From contig OZ024744.1 in NCBI GenBank assembly GCA_964016885.1, positions 23,606,798 to 23,670,797 of the forward strand: 64,000 nucleotides of DNA, given 5' to 3'. Under the pieces are notes generated by a model. That model saw only the letters and a list, made by a program, of their open reading frames with translations, had not been told where the DNA came from and searched no databases. Both the position numbers and the translations under genes were made by a program. Shown piece by piece: positions 10,581 to 22,372 of the stretch. This stretch comes from Eledone cirrhosa (lineage: Eukaryota; Mollusca; Cephalopoda; Octopoda; Eledonidae). Position 1 is the first letter of the stretch; every line of letters begins with the position of its first letter.

Positions 10581-12922
10581 TTTAACAACAGTTGAATCTT
10601 AAGATAAAACTCGTTTTAACAACAGCTGAATCTTAAGATAAAACTCGTTTTAACAACAGTTGAATCTTAAGATAAAACTCGTTTTAACAACAGTTGAATC
10701 TTAAGAACTGACTCATTTTAACAACAGTTGAATCTTAAGAACTGATTCGTTTTAACAACAGCTGAATCTTAAGATAAACTCGTTTTAACAACAGTTGAAT
10801 CTTAAGATAAACCTCGTTTTAACAACATTTGAATCTTAAGAACTGACTCGTTTTAACAACAGCTGCATCTTAAGATAAAACTCGTTTTAACAACAGTTGA
10901 ATCCTAAGAACTGACTCGTTTTATCAACAGTTCAACCTGAAGAACTGACTCGTTTTAACAACAGTTGAATCTTCAAATAAAACTCGTTTTAACTACAGTT
11001 GAATCTTAAGAACTGACTCGTTTTAACAACAGTTGAATCTTAAGATAAAACTCGTTTTAACAACAGCTGAATCTTAAGATAAAACTCGTTTTAACAACAG
11101 TTGAATCTTAAGAACTGACTCATTTTAACAACAGTTGAATCTTAAGAACTGATTCGTTTTAACAACAGTTGAATCTTCAAATAAAACTCGTTTTAACAAC
11201 AGTTGAATATTATGATAAAACTCATTTTAACAACAGTTGATTCTTAAGATAAAACTCGTTTTAACGACAGTTGAATCTTAAGAACTGACTCGTTTTAACA
11301 ACAGCTGAATCTTAAGATAAAACTCGTTTTAACAACAGTTGAATCTTAAGATAAAATTCGTTTTAACAATAGTTGAATGTTAAGAACTGGTTCGTTTTAA
11401 CAACAGTTGGATCTAAAGATAAAACTCGTTTTAACAACAGTTGAATCTTAAGAACTGACTCGTTTTAACAACAGTTGAATCTTAAGAACTGACTCGTTTT
11501 ATCAACAGTTCAACCTTAAGAACTGACTCGTTTTAACAACAGTTGAATCTTCAAATAAAACTCGTTTTAACAACAGTTGAATCTTAGGAACTGATTCGTT
11601 TTAACAACAGCTGAATCTTAAGATAAACTCGTATTAACAACAGTTGAATCTTAAGATAAACCTCGTTTTAACAACATTTGAATCTTAAGAACTGACTCGT
11701 TTTAACAACAGCTGAATCTTAAGATAAAACTCGTTTTAACAACAGTTGAATCTTAAGAACTGACTCGTTTTATCAACAGTTCAACCTTAAGAACTGACTC
11801 GTTTTAACAACAGTTGAATCTTCAAATAAAACTCGTTTTAACAACAGTTGAATCTTCAAATAAAACTCGTTTTAACAACAGTTGAATATTATGATAAACC
11901 TCATTTTAACAACAGCTGATTCTTAAGATAAAACTCGTTTTAACAACAGTTGAATCTTAAGAACTGACTCGTTTTAACAACAGCTGAATCTTAAGATAAA
12001 ACTCGTTTTAACAACAGTTGAATCTTAAGATAAAATTCGTATTAACAATAGTTGAATGTTAAGAACTGGTTCGTTTTAACAACAGTTGGATCTTAAGATA
12101 AAACTCGTTTTAACAACAGTTGAATCTTAAGAACTGACTCTTTTTAACAACAGTTGAATCTTAAGAACTGACTCGTTTTAACAACAGTTGAATCTTAAGA
12201 TAAAACTCGTTTTAACAACAGCTGAATCTTAAGATAAAACTCGTTTTAACAACAGTTGAATCTTAAGATAAAACTCGTTTTAACAACAGTTGAATCTTAA
12301 GAACTGACTCATTTTAACAACAGTTGAATCTTAATAACTGATTCGTTTTAACAACAGATGAATCTTAAGATAAAACTCGTTTTAACAACAGTTGAATCTT
12401 AAGAACTGACTCGTTTTAACAACGGCTGAATCTTAAGATAAAACTCGTTTTACAACAGTTGAATCTTAAGAACTGATTCGTTTTAACAACAGCTGAATAT
12501 TAAGATAAACTCGTTTTAACAACAGTTGAATCTTAACATAAACCTCGTTTTAACAACATTTGAATCTTAAAAACTGACTCGTTTTAACAACAGCTGAATC
12601 TTAAGATAAAACTCGTTTTAACAACAGTTGAATCTTCAAATAAAACTCGTTTTAACAACAGTTGAATATTATGATAAAACTCATTTTAACAACAGTTGAT
12701 TCTTAAGATAAAACTCGTTTTAACAACAGTTGAATCTTAAGAACTGACTCGTTTTAACAACAGTTGAATCTTAAGAACTGACTCGTTTTATCAACAGTTC
12801 AACCTTAAGAACTGACTCGTTTTAACAACAGTTGAATCTTCAAATAAAACTCGTTTTAACAACAGTTGAATCTTAAGAACTCACTCGTTTTAACAACAGT
12901 TGAATCTTAAGATAAAACTCGT
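10581..12922 (+). repeat. 2,342-bp higher-order repeat, copy 1
   Basis: This is the first of three successive copies of a 2,342 bp higher-order unit (69 monomers minus four bases). Markers and their offsets to copy 2: GCTGCATC at 10862 to 13204, ATTATGATAAACCTC at 11888 to 14230, and ACTCTTTTTAAC (TCTTTTT at 12139 to 14481). All are exactly 2,342 bp. The left boundary is about 10581: before it the copies differ, GAACTGACTCG at 10569 against GATAAAACTCG at 12911. The full set of D-C, E, F-G and H1-H2 blocks is present. Confidence 0.88.
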
Positions 12923-15738
12923 TTTAACAACAGTTGAATCTTAAGATAAAACTCGTTTTAACAACAGCTGAATCTTAAGATAAAACTCGTTTTAACAACA
13001 GTTGAATCTTAAGATAAAACTCGTTTTAACAACAGTTGAATCTTAAGAACTGACTCATTTTAACAACAGTTGAATCTTAAGAACTGATTCGTTTTAACAA
13101 CAGCTGAATCTTAAGATAAACTCGTTTTAACAACAGTTGAATCTTAAGATAAACCTCGTTTTAACAACATTTGAATCTTAAGAACTGACTCGTTTTAACA
13201 ACAGCTGCATCTTAAGATAAAACTCGTTTTAACAACAGTTGAATCCTAAGAACTGACTCGTTTTATCAACAGTTCAACCTGAAGAACTGACTCGTTTTAA
13301 CAACAGTTGAATCTTCAAATAAAACTCGTTTTAACTACAGTTGAATCTTAAGAACTGACTCGTTTTAACAACAGTTGAATCTTAAGATAAAACTCGTTTT
13401 AACAACAGCTGAATCTTAAGATAAAACTCGTTTTAACAACAGTTGAATCTTAAGAACTGACTCATTTTAACAACAGTTGAATCTTAAGAACTGATTCGTT
13501 TTAACAACAGTTGAATCTTCAAATAAAACTCGTTTTAACAACAGTTGAATATTATGATAAAACTCATTTTAACAACAGTTGATTCTTAAGATAAAACTCG
13601 TTTTAACGACAGTTGAATCTTAAGAACTGACTCGTTTTAACAACAGCTGAATCTTAAGATAAAACTCGTTTTAACAACAGTTGAATCTTAAGATAAAATT
13701 CGTTTTAACAATAGTTGAATGTTAAGAACTGGTTCGTTTTAACAACAGTTGGATCTAAAGATAAAACTCGTTTTAACAACAGTTGAATCTTAAGAACTGA
13801 CTCGTTTTAACAACAGTTGAATCTTAAGAACTGACTCGTTTTATCAACAGTTCAACCTTAAGAACTGACTCGTTTTAACAACAGTTGAATCTTCAAATAA
13901 AACTCGTTTTAACAACAGTTGAATCTTAGGAACTGATTCGTTTTAACAACAGCTGAATCTTAAGATAAACTCGTATTAACAACAGTTGAATCTTAAGATA
14001 AACCTCGTTTTAACAACATTTGAATCTTAAGAACTGACTCGTTTTAACAACAGCTGAATCTTAAGATAAAACTCGTTTTAACAACAGTTGAATCTTAAGA
14101 ACTGACTCGTTTTATCAACAGTTCAACCTTAAGAACTGACTCGTTTTAACAACAGTTGAATCTTCAAATAAAACTCGTTTTAACAACAGTTGAATCTTCA
14201 AATAAAACTCGTTTTAACAACAGTTGAATATTATGATAAACCTCATTTTAACAACAGCTGATTCTTAAGATAAAACTCGTTTTAACAACAGTTGAATCTT
14301 AAGAACTGACTCGTTTTAACAACAGCTGAATCTTAAGATAAAACTCGTTTTAACAACAGTTGAATCTTAAGATAAAATTCGTATTAACAATAGTTGAATG
14401 TTAAGAACTGGTTCGTTTTAACAACAGTTGGATCTTAAGATAAAACTCGTTTTAACAACAGTTGAATCTTAAGAACTGACTCTTTTTAACAACAGTTGAA
14501 TCTTAAGAACTGACTCGTTTTAACAACAGTTGAATCTTAAGATAAAACTCGTTTTAACAACAGCTGAATCTTAAGATAAAACTCGTTTTAACAACAGTTG
14601 AATCTTAAGATAAAACTCGTTTTAACAACAGTTGAATCTTAAGAACTGACTCATTTTAACAACAGTTGAATCTTAATAACTGATTCGTTTTAACAACAGA
14701 TGAATCTTAAGATAAAACTCGTTTTAACAACAGTTGAATCTTAAGAACTGACTCGTTTTAACAACGGCTGAATCTTAAGATAAAACTCGTTTTACAACAG
14801 TTGAATCTTAAGAACTGATTCGTTTTAACAACAGCTGAATATTAAGATAAACTCGTTTTAACAACAGTTGAATCTTAACATAAACCTCGTTTTAACAACA
14901 TTTGAATCTTAAAAACTGACTCGTTTTAACAACAGCTGAATCTTAAGAACTGACTCTTTTTAACAACAGTTGAATCTTAAGAACTGACTCGTTTTAACAA
15001 CAGTTGAATCTTAAGATAAAACTCGTTTTAACAACAGCTGAATCTTAAGATAAAACTCGTTTTAACAACAGTTGAATCTTAAGATAAAACTCGTTTTAAC
15101 AACAGTTGAATCTTAAGAACTGACTCATTTTAACAACAGTTGAATCTTAATAACTGATTCGTTTTAACAACAGATGAATCTTAAGATAAAACTCGTTTTA
15201 ACAACAGTTGAATCTTAAGAACTGACTCGTTTTAACAACGGCTGAATCTTAAGATAAAACTCGTTTTACAACAGTTGAATCTTAAGAACTGATTCGTTTT
15301 AACAACAGCTGAATATTAAGATAAACTCGTTTTAACAACAGTTGAATCTTAACATAAACCTCGTTTTAACAACATTTGAATCTTAAAAACTGACTCGTTT
15401 TAACAACAGCTGAATCTTAAGATAAAACTCGTTTTAACAACAGTTGAATCTTCAAATAAAACTCGTTTTAACAACAGTTGAATATTATGATAAAACTCAT
15501 TTTAACAACAGTTGATTCTTAAGATAAAACTCGTTTTAACAACAGTTGAATCTTAAGAACTGACTCGTTTTAACAACAGTTGAATCTTAAGAACTGACTC
15601 GTTTTATCAACAGTTCAACCTTAAGAACTGACTCGTTTTAACAACAGTTGAATCTTCAAATAAAACTCGTTTTAACAACAGTTGAATCTTAAGAACTCAC
15701 TCGTTTTAACAACAGTTGAATCTTAAGATAAAACTCGT
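12923..15738 (+). repeat. 2,342-bp higher-order repeat, copy 2 (with extra 474 bp)
   Basis: The middle copy is 2,816 bp long: the 2,342 bp unit plus 474 bp from the internal duplication listed separately. Offsets from copy 2 to copy 3 are 2,816 bp for GCTGCATC (13204 to 16020), ATTATGATAAACC (14230 to 17046) and TCTTTTT (14481 to 17297). Because copies 1 and 3 lack the 474 bp duplication, it arose in this copy after the unit was triplicated. Confidence 0.88.
14463..15410 (+). repeat. 474-bp internal tandem duplication
   Basis: Bases 14463-14936 are repeated directly at 14937-15410. The clearest marker is ACTCTTTTTAAC (TCTTTTT at 14481 and 14955). CTTAATAACTG, CAGATGAATC, AACGGCTG and CTTAACATAAACC follow in the same order in both. 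The length is 14 monomers minus two bases, matching the two 33 bp units inside it. The joint falls between an E-type series and the B monomer with the TCTTTTT change. It is found only in the middle copy of the 2,342 bp unit. Confidence 0.9.
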
Positions 15739-18120
15739 TTTAACAACAGTTGAATCTTAAGATAAAACTCGTTTTAACAACAGCTGAATCTTAAGATAAA
15801 ACTCGTTTTAACAACAGTTGAATCTTAAGATAAAACTCGTTTTAACAACAGTTGAATCTTAAGAACTGACTCATTTTAACAACAGTTGAATCTTAAGAAC
15901 TGATTCGTTTTAACAACAGCTGAATCTTAAGATAAACTCGTTTTAACAACAGTTGAATCTTAAGATAAACCTCGTTTTAACAACATTTGAATCTTAAGAA
16001 CTGACTCGTTTTAACAACAGCTGCATCTTAAGATAAAACTCGTTTTAACAACAGTTGAATCCTAAGAACTGACTCGTTTTATCAACAGTTCAACCTGAAG
16101 AACTGACTCGTTTTAACAACAGTTGAATCTTCAAATAAAACTCGTTTTAACTACAGTTGAATCTTAAGAACTGACTCGTTTTAACAACAGTTGAATCTTA
16201 AGATAAAACTCGTTTTAACAACAGCTGAATCTTAAGATAAAACTCGTTTTAACAACAGTTGAATCTTAAGAACTGACTCATTTTAACAACAGTTGAATCT
16301 TAAGAACTGATTCGTTTTAACAACAGTTGAATCTTCAAATAAAACTCGTTTTAACAACAGTTGAATATTATGATAAAACTCATTTTAACAACAGTTGATT
16401 CTTAAGATAAAACTCGTTTTAACGACAGTTGAATCTTAAGAACTGACTCGTTTTAACAACAGCTGAATCTTAAGATAAAACTCGTTTTAACAACAGTTGA
16501 ATCTTAAGATAAAATTCGTTTTAACAATAGTTGAATGTTAAGAACTGGTTCGTTTTAACAACAGTTGGATCTAAAGATAAAACTCGTTTTAACAACAGTT
16601 GAATCTTAAGAACTGACTCGTTTTAACAACAGTTGAATCTTAAGAACTGACTCGTTTTATCAACAGTTCAACCTTAAGAACTGACTCGTTTTAACAACAG
16701 TTGAATCTTCAAATAAAACTCGTTTTAACAACAGTTGAATCTTAGGAACTGATTCGTTTTAACAACAGCTGAATCTTAAGATAAACTCGTATTAACAACA
16801 GTTGAATCTTAAGATAAACCTCGTTTTAACAACATTTGAATCTTAAGAACTGACTCGTTTTAACAACAGCTGAATCTTAAGATAAAACTCGTTTTAACAA
16901 CAGTTGAATCTTAAGAACTGACTCGTTTTATCAACAGTTCAACCTTAAGAACTGACTCGTTTTAACAACAGTTGAATCTTCAAATAAAACTCGTTTTAAC
17001 AACAGTTGAATCTTCAAATAAAACTCGTTTTAACAACAGTTGAATATTATGATAAACCTCATTTTAACAACAGCTGATTCTTAAGATAAAACTCGTTTTA
17101 ACAACAGTTGAATCTTAAGAACTGACTCGTTTTAACAACAGCTGAATCTTAAGATAAAACTCGTTTTAACAACAGTTGAATCTTAAGATAAAATTCGTAT
17201 TAACAATAGTTGAATGTTAAGAACTGGTTCGTTTTAACAACAGTTGGATCTTAAGATAAAACTCGTTTTAACAACAGTTGAATCTTAAGAACTGACTCTT
17301 TTTAACAACAGTTGAATCTTAAGAACTGACTCGTTTTAACAACAGTTGAATCTTAAGATAAAACTCGTTTTAACAACAGCTGAATCTTAAGATAAAACTC
17401 GTTTTAACAACAGTTGAATCTTAAGATAAAACTCGTTTTAACAACAGTTGAATCTTAAGAACTGACTCATTTTAACAACAGTTGAATCTTAATAACTGAT
17501 TCGTTTTAACAACAGATGAATCTTAAGATAAAACTCGTTTTAACAACAGTTGAATCTTAAGAACTGACTCGTTTTAACAACGGCTGAATCTTAAGATAAA
17601 ACTCGTTTTACAACAGTTGAATCTTAAGAACTGATTCGTTTTAACAACAGCTGAATATTAAGATAAACTCGTTTTAACAACAGTTGAATCTTAACATAAA
17701 CCTCGTTTTAACAACATTTGAATCTTAAAAACTGACTCGTTTTAACAACAGCTGAATCTTAAGATAAAACTCGTTTTAACAACAGTTGAATCTTCAAATA
17801 AAACTCGTTTTAACAACAGTTGAATATTATGATAAAACTCATTTTAACAACAGTTGATTCTTAAGATAAAACTCGTTTTAACAACAGTTGAATCTTAAGA
17901 ACTGACTCGTTTTAACAACAGTTGAATCTTAAGAACTGACTCGTTTTATCAACAGTTCAACCTTAAGAACTGACTCGTTTTAACAACAGTTGAATCTTCA
18001 AATAAAACTCGTTTTAACAACAGTTGAATCTTAAGAACTCACTCGTTTTAACAACAGTTGAATCTTAAGATAAAACTCGTTTTAACAACAGTTGAATCTT
18101 AAGATAAAACTCGTTTTAAC
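15739..18120 (+). repeat. 2,342-bp higher-order repeat, copy 3
   Basis: The third copy starts at about 15739 and stays in step with copy 2 (offset 2,816) and copy 1 (offset 5,158) until about 18120. There the expected CAGCTGAATC is replaced by CAGTGGAATC and the array passes into another family. It lacks the 474 bp duplication: a single AACGGCTG/CTTAACATAAACC series runs from 17580 to 17740. GCTGCATC is at 16020 and ATTATGATAAACC at 17046. Confidence 0.87.
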
Positions 18121-20340
18121 AACAGTGGAATCTTAAGAACTGACTCGTTTTAATAACAGTTGAATCTTAAGATAAAACTCGTTTTAACAACAGTTGAATC
18201 TTAAGAACTGACTCGTTTTAACAACAGCTGAATCTTAATATAAAACTCGTTTTACAACAGTTGAATCTTAAGAACTGATTCGTTTTAACAACAGCTGAAT
18301 ATTAAGATAAACTCGTTTTAACAACAGTTGAATCTTAACATAAACCTCGTTTTAACAACATTTGAATCTTAAAAAGTTACTCGTTTTAACAACAGCTGAA
18401 TCTTAAGATAAAACTCGTTTTAACAACAGTTGAATCTTCAAATAAAACTCGTTTTAACAACAGTTGAATATTATGATAAAACTCATTTTAACAACAGTTG
18501 ATTCTTAAGATAAAACTCGTTTTAACAACAGTTGAATCTTAAGAACTGACTCGTTTTAACAACAGTTGAATCTTAAGAACTGACTCGTTTTATCAACAGT
18601 TCAACCTTAAGAACTCACTCGTTTTAACAACAGTTGAATCTTAAGATAAAACTCGTTTTAACAACAGTTGAATCTTAAGATAAAACTCGTTTTAACAACA
18701 GTGGAATCTTAAGAACTGACTCGTTTTAATAACAGTTGAATCTTAAGATAAAACTCGTTTTAACAACAGTTGAATCTTAAGAACTGACTCGTTTTAACAA
18801 CAGCTGAATCTTAAGATAAAACTCGTTTTAACAAAAGCTGAATCTTAAGATAAACTCGTTTTAACAACAGTTGAATCTTAAGATAAACCTGGTTTTAACA
18901 TCATTTGAATCTTAAGAACTGACTCGTTTTAACAACAGCTGAATCTTAAGATAAAACTCGTTTTAACAACAGTTGAATCTTAAGAACTGACTCATTTTAA
19001 CAACAGTTGAATCTTAAGAACTGACTCGTTTTATCAACAGTTCAACCTTAAGAACTGACTCGTTTTAACAACAGTTGAATCTTCAAATAAAACTCGTTTT
19101 AACAACAGTTGAATCTTCAAATAAAACTCGTTTTAACAACAGTTGAATCTTAAGAACTCACTCGTTTTAACAACAGTTGAATCTTAAGATAAAACTCGTT
19201 TTAACAACAGTGGAATCTTAAGAACTGACTCGTTTTAATAACAGTTGAATCTTAAGATAAAACTCGTTTTAACAACAGTTGAATCTTAAGAACTGACTCG
19301 TTTTAACAACAGCTGAATCTTAAGATAAAACTCGTTTTAACGACAGTTGAATCTTAAGAACTGACTCGTTTTATCAACAGTTCAACCTTAAGAACTGACT
19401 CATTTTAACAACAGTTGCATCTTCAAATAAAACTCGTTTTAACAACAGTTGAATCTTAAGAACTGACTCGTTTTAACAACAGTTGAATCTTAAGATAAAA
19501 CTCGTTTTAACAACAGCTGAATCTTAAGATAAAACTCGTTTTAACAACAGTTGAATCTTAAGATAAAACTCGTTTTAACAACAGTTGAATCTTAAGAACT
19601 GACTCATTTTAACAACAGTTGAATCTTAAGAACTGACTCGTTTTAATAACAGTTGAATCTTAAGATAAAACTCGTTTTAACAACAGTTGAATCTTAAGAA
19701 CTGACTCGTTTTAACAACAGCTGCATCTTAAGATAAAACTCGTTTTAACAACAGTTGATTCCTAAGAACTGACTCGTTTTATCAACAGTTCAACCTGAAG
19801 AACTGACTCGTTTTAACAACAGTTGAATCTTCAAATAAAACTCGTTTTAACAACAGTTGAATCTTAGGAACTGATTCGTTTTAACAACAGCTGAATCTTA
19901 AGATAAACTCGTATTAACAACAGTTGAATCTTAAGATAAACCTAGTTTTAACAACATTTGAATCTTAAGAACTGACTCGTTTTAACAACAGCTGAATCTT
20001 AAGATAAAACTCGTTTTAACAACAGTTGAATCTTAAGAACTGACTCGTTTTATCAACAGTTCAACCTTAAGAACTGACTCGTTTTAACAACAGTTGAATC
20101 TTCAAATAAAACTCGTTTTAACAACAGTTGAATATTATGATAAACCTCATTTTAACAACAGCTGATTCTTAAGATAAAACTCGTTTTAACAACAGTTGAA
20201 TCTTAAGATAAAATTCGTTTTAACAATAGTTGAATGTTAAGAACTGGTTCGTTTTAACAACAGTTGGATCTTAAGATAAAACTCGTTTTAACAACAGTTG
20301 AATATTAAGAACTGACTCGTTTTAACAACAGTTGAATCTT
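18121..20340 (+). repeat. Array segment linking two higher-order families
   Basis: Mixed monomers. The first part carries CAGTGG, TTTTAATAACAG, CTTAATATAAAA (18239) and AAAAAGTTACTCG (GTTAC at 18376), markers of the family that fills 22-31 kb. The middle carries ACAAAAGCTG (about 18835) and AAACCTGGTTTTAACATCATTTG (CCTGG at 18888), a set found again near 40.4, 43.5, 47.7 and 49.2 kb. At about 18610 a D monomer runs into AACTCACTCG with no C monomer between, a sign of a deletion joint. The end (19860-20340) resembles 16.7-17.3 kb. Confidence 0.82.
18239..18245 (+). other. TATAAAA in a variant monomer (reference copy)
   Basis: A one-base change in the A tail, CTTAATATAAAAC instead of CTTAAGATAAAAC, makes TATAAAA. 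The same variant recurs near 21257, 22273, 24446, 27023, 29126, 31127, 52163, 53622 and 56402, always followed by the 33 bp TTTTACAAC unit, so it belongs to one higher-order repeat family. It resembles a TATA box, but nothing else around it indicates a promoter and no reading frame follows. I list it because a motif scan would pick it up. Confidence 0.3.
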
Positions 20341-21356
20341 AAGAACTGACTCGTTTTAACAACAGTTGAATCTTAAGATAAAACTCGTTTTAACAACAGC
20401 TGAATCTTAAGATAAAACTCGTTTTAACAACAGTTGAATCTTAAGATAAAACTCGTTTTAACAACAGTTGAATCTTAAGAACTGACTCATTTTAACAACA
20501 GTTGAATCTTAATAACTGATTCGTTTTAACAACAGATGAATCTTAAGATAAAACTCGTTTTAACAACAGTTGAATCTTAAGAACTGACTCGTTTTAACAA
20601 CGGCTGAATCTTAAGATAAAACTCGTTTTACAACAGTTGAATCTTAAGAACTGATTCGTTTTAACAACAGCTGAATATTAAGATAAACTCGTTTTAACAA
20701 CAGTTGAATCTTAACATAAACCTCGTTTTAACAACATTTGAATCTTAAAAACTGACTCGTTTTAACAACAGCTGAATCTTAAGATAAAACTCGTTTTAAC
20801 AACAGTTGAATCTTCAAATAAAACTCGTTTTAACAACAGTTGAATATTATGATAAAACTCATTTTAACAACAGTTGATTCTTAAGATAAAACTCGTTTTA
20901 ACAACAGTTGAATCTTAAGAACTGACTCGTTTTAACAACAGTTGAATCTTAAGAACTGACTCGTTTTATCAACAGTTCAACCTTAAGAACTGACTCGTTT
21001 TAACAACAGTTGAATCTTCAAATAAAACTCGTTTTAACAACAGTTGAATCTTAAGAACTCACTCGTTTTAACAACAGTTGAATCTTAAGATAAAACTCGT
21101 TTTAACAACAGTTGAATCTTAAGATAAAACTCGTTTTAACAACAGTGGAATCTTAAGAACTGACTCGTTTTAATAACAGTTGAATCTTAAGATAAAACTC
21201 GTTTTAACAACAGTTGAATCTTAAGAACTGACTCGTTTTAACAACAGCTGAATCTTAATATAAAACTCGTTTTACAACAGTTGAATCTTAAGAACTGATT
21301 CGTTTTAACAACAGCTGAATATTAAGATAAACTCGTTTTAACAACAGTTGAATCTT
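20341..21356 (+). repeat. 1,016-bp tandem duplication, copy 1
   Basis: This 1,016 bp block (30 monomers minus four bases) is repeated directly at 21357-22372. CGGCTGAATC lies at 20601 and 21617, exactly 1,016 bp apart, and the TATAAAA variant at about 21257 returns at about 22273. The left limit is set by AATATTAAGAACTG at 20301, which has no counterpart at 21317. The block contains one D-C dimer, one H1-H2 pair and the TTTTAATAACAG unit. Confidence 0.87.
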
Positions 21357-22372
21357 AAGAACTGACTCGTTTTAACAACAGTTGAATCTTAAGATAAAAC
21401 TCGTTTTAACAACAGCTGAATCTTAAGATAAAACTCGTTTTAACAACAGTTGAATCTTAAGATAAAACTCGTTTTAACAACAGTTGAATCTTAAGAACTG
21501 ACTCATTTTAACAACAGTTGAATCTTAATAACTGATTCGTTTTAACAACAGATGAATCTTAAGATAAAACTCGTTTTAACAACAGTTGAATCTTAAGAAC
21601 TGACTCGTTTTAACAACGGCTGAATCTTAAGATAAAACTCGTTTTACAACAGTTGAATCTTAAGAACTGATTCGTTTTAACAACAGCTGAATATTAAGAT
21701 AAACTCGTTTTAACAACAGTTGAATCTTAACATAAACCTCGTTTTAACAACATTTGAATCTTAAAAACTGACTCGTTTTAACAACAGCTGAATCTTAAGA
21801 TAAAACTCGTTTTAACAACAGTTGAATCTTCAAATAAAACTCGTTTTAACAACAGTTGAATATTATGATAAAACTCATTTTAACAACAGTTGATTCTTAA
21901 GATAAAACTCGTTTTAACAACAGTTGAATCTTAAGAACTGACTCGTTTTAACAACAGTTGAATCTTAAGAACTGACTCGTTTTATCAACAGTTCAACCTT
22001 AAGAACTGACTCGTTTTAACAACAGTTGAATCTTCAAATAAAACTCGTTTTAACAACAGTTGAATCTTAAGAACTCACTCGTTTTAACAACAGTTGAATC
22101 TTAAGATAAAACTCGTTTTAACAACAGTTGAATCTTAAGATAAAACTCGTTTTAACAACAGTGGAATCTTAAGAACTGACTCGTTTTAATAACAGTTGAA
22201 TCTTAAGATAAAACTCGTTTTAACAACAGTTGAATCTTAAGAACTGACTCGTTTTAACAACAGCTGAATCTTAATATAAAACTCGTTTTACAACAGTTGA
22301 ATCTTAAGAACTGATTCGTTTTAACAACAGCTGAATATTAAGATAAACTCGTTTTAACAACAGTTGAATCTT
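21357..22372 (+). repeat. 1,016-bp tandem duplication, copy 2
   Basis: The direct copy of 20341-21356. At its end the series continues into CTTAACATAAACCTCG and E with AAAAAGTTACTCG (GTTAC at 22412), whereas at the end of copy 1 the same monomers run straight into AAGAACTGACTCG. The joint is therefore at 21355-21357, within a CTTAAG block, and the original uninterrupted order is the one seen after copy 2. Confidence 0.87.

Noticed and set aside
18239..18245. TATA box promoter.
   Set aside because: TATAAAA comes from one base change in an A tail and was copied with its higher-order unit; there is no gene or other promoter element nearby.
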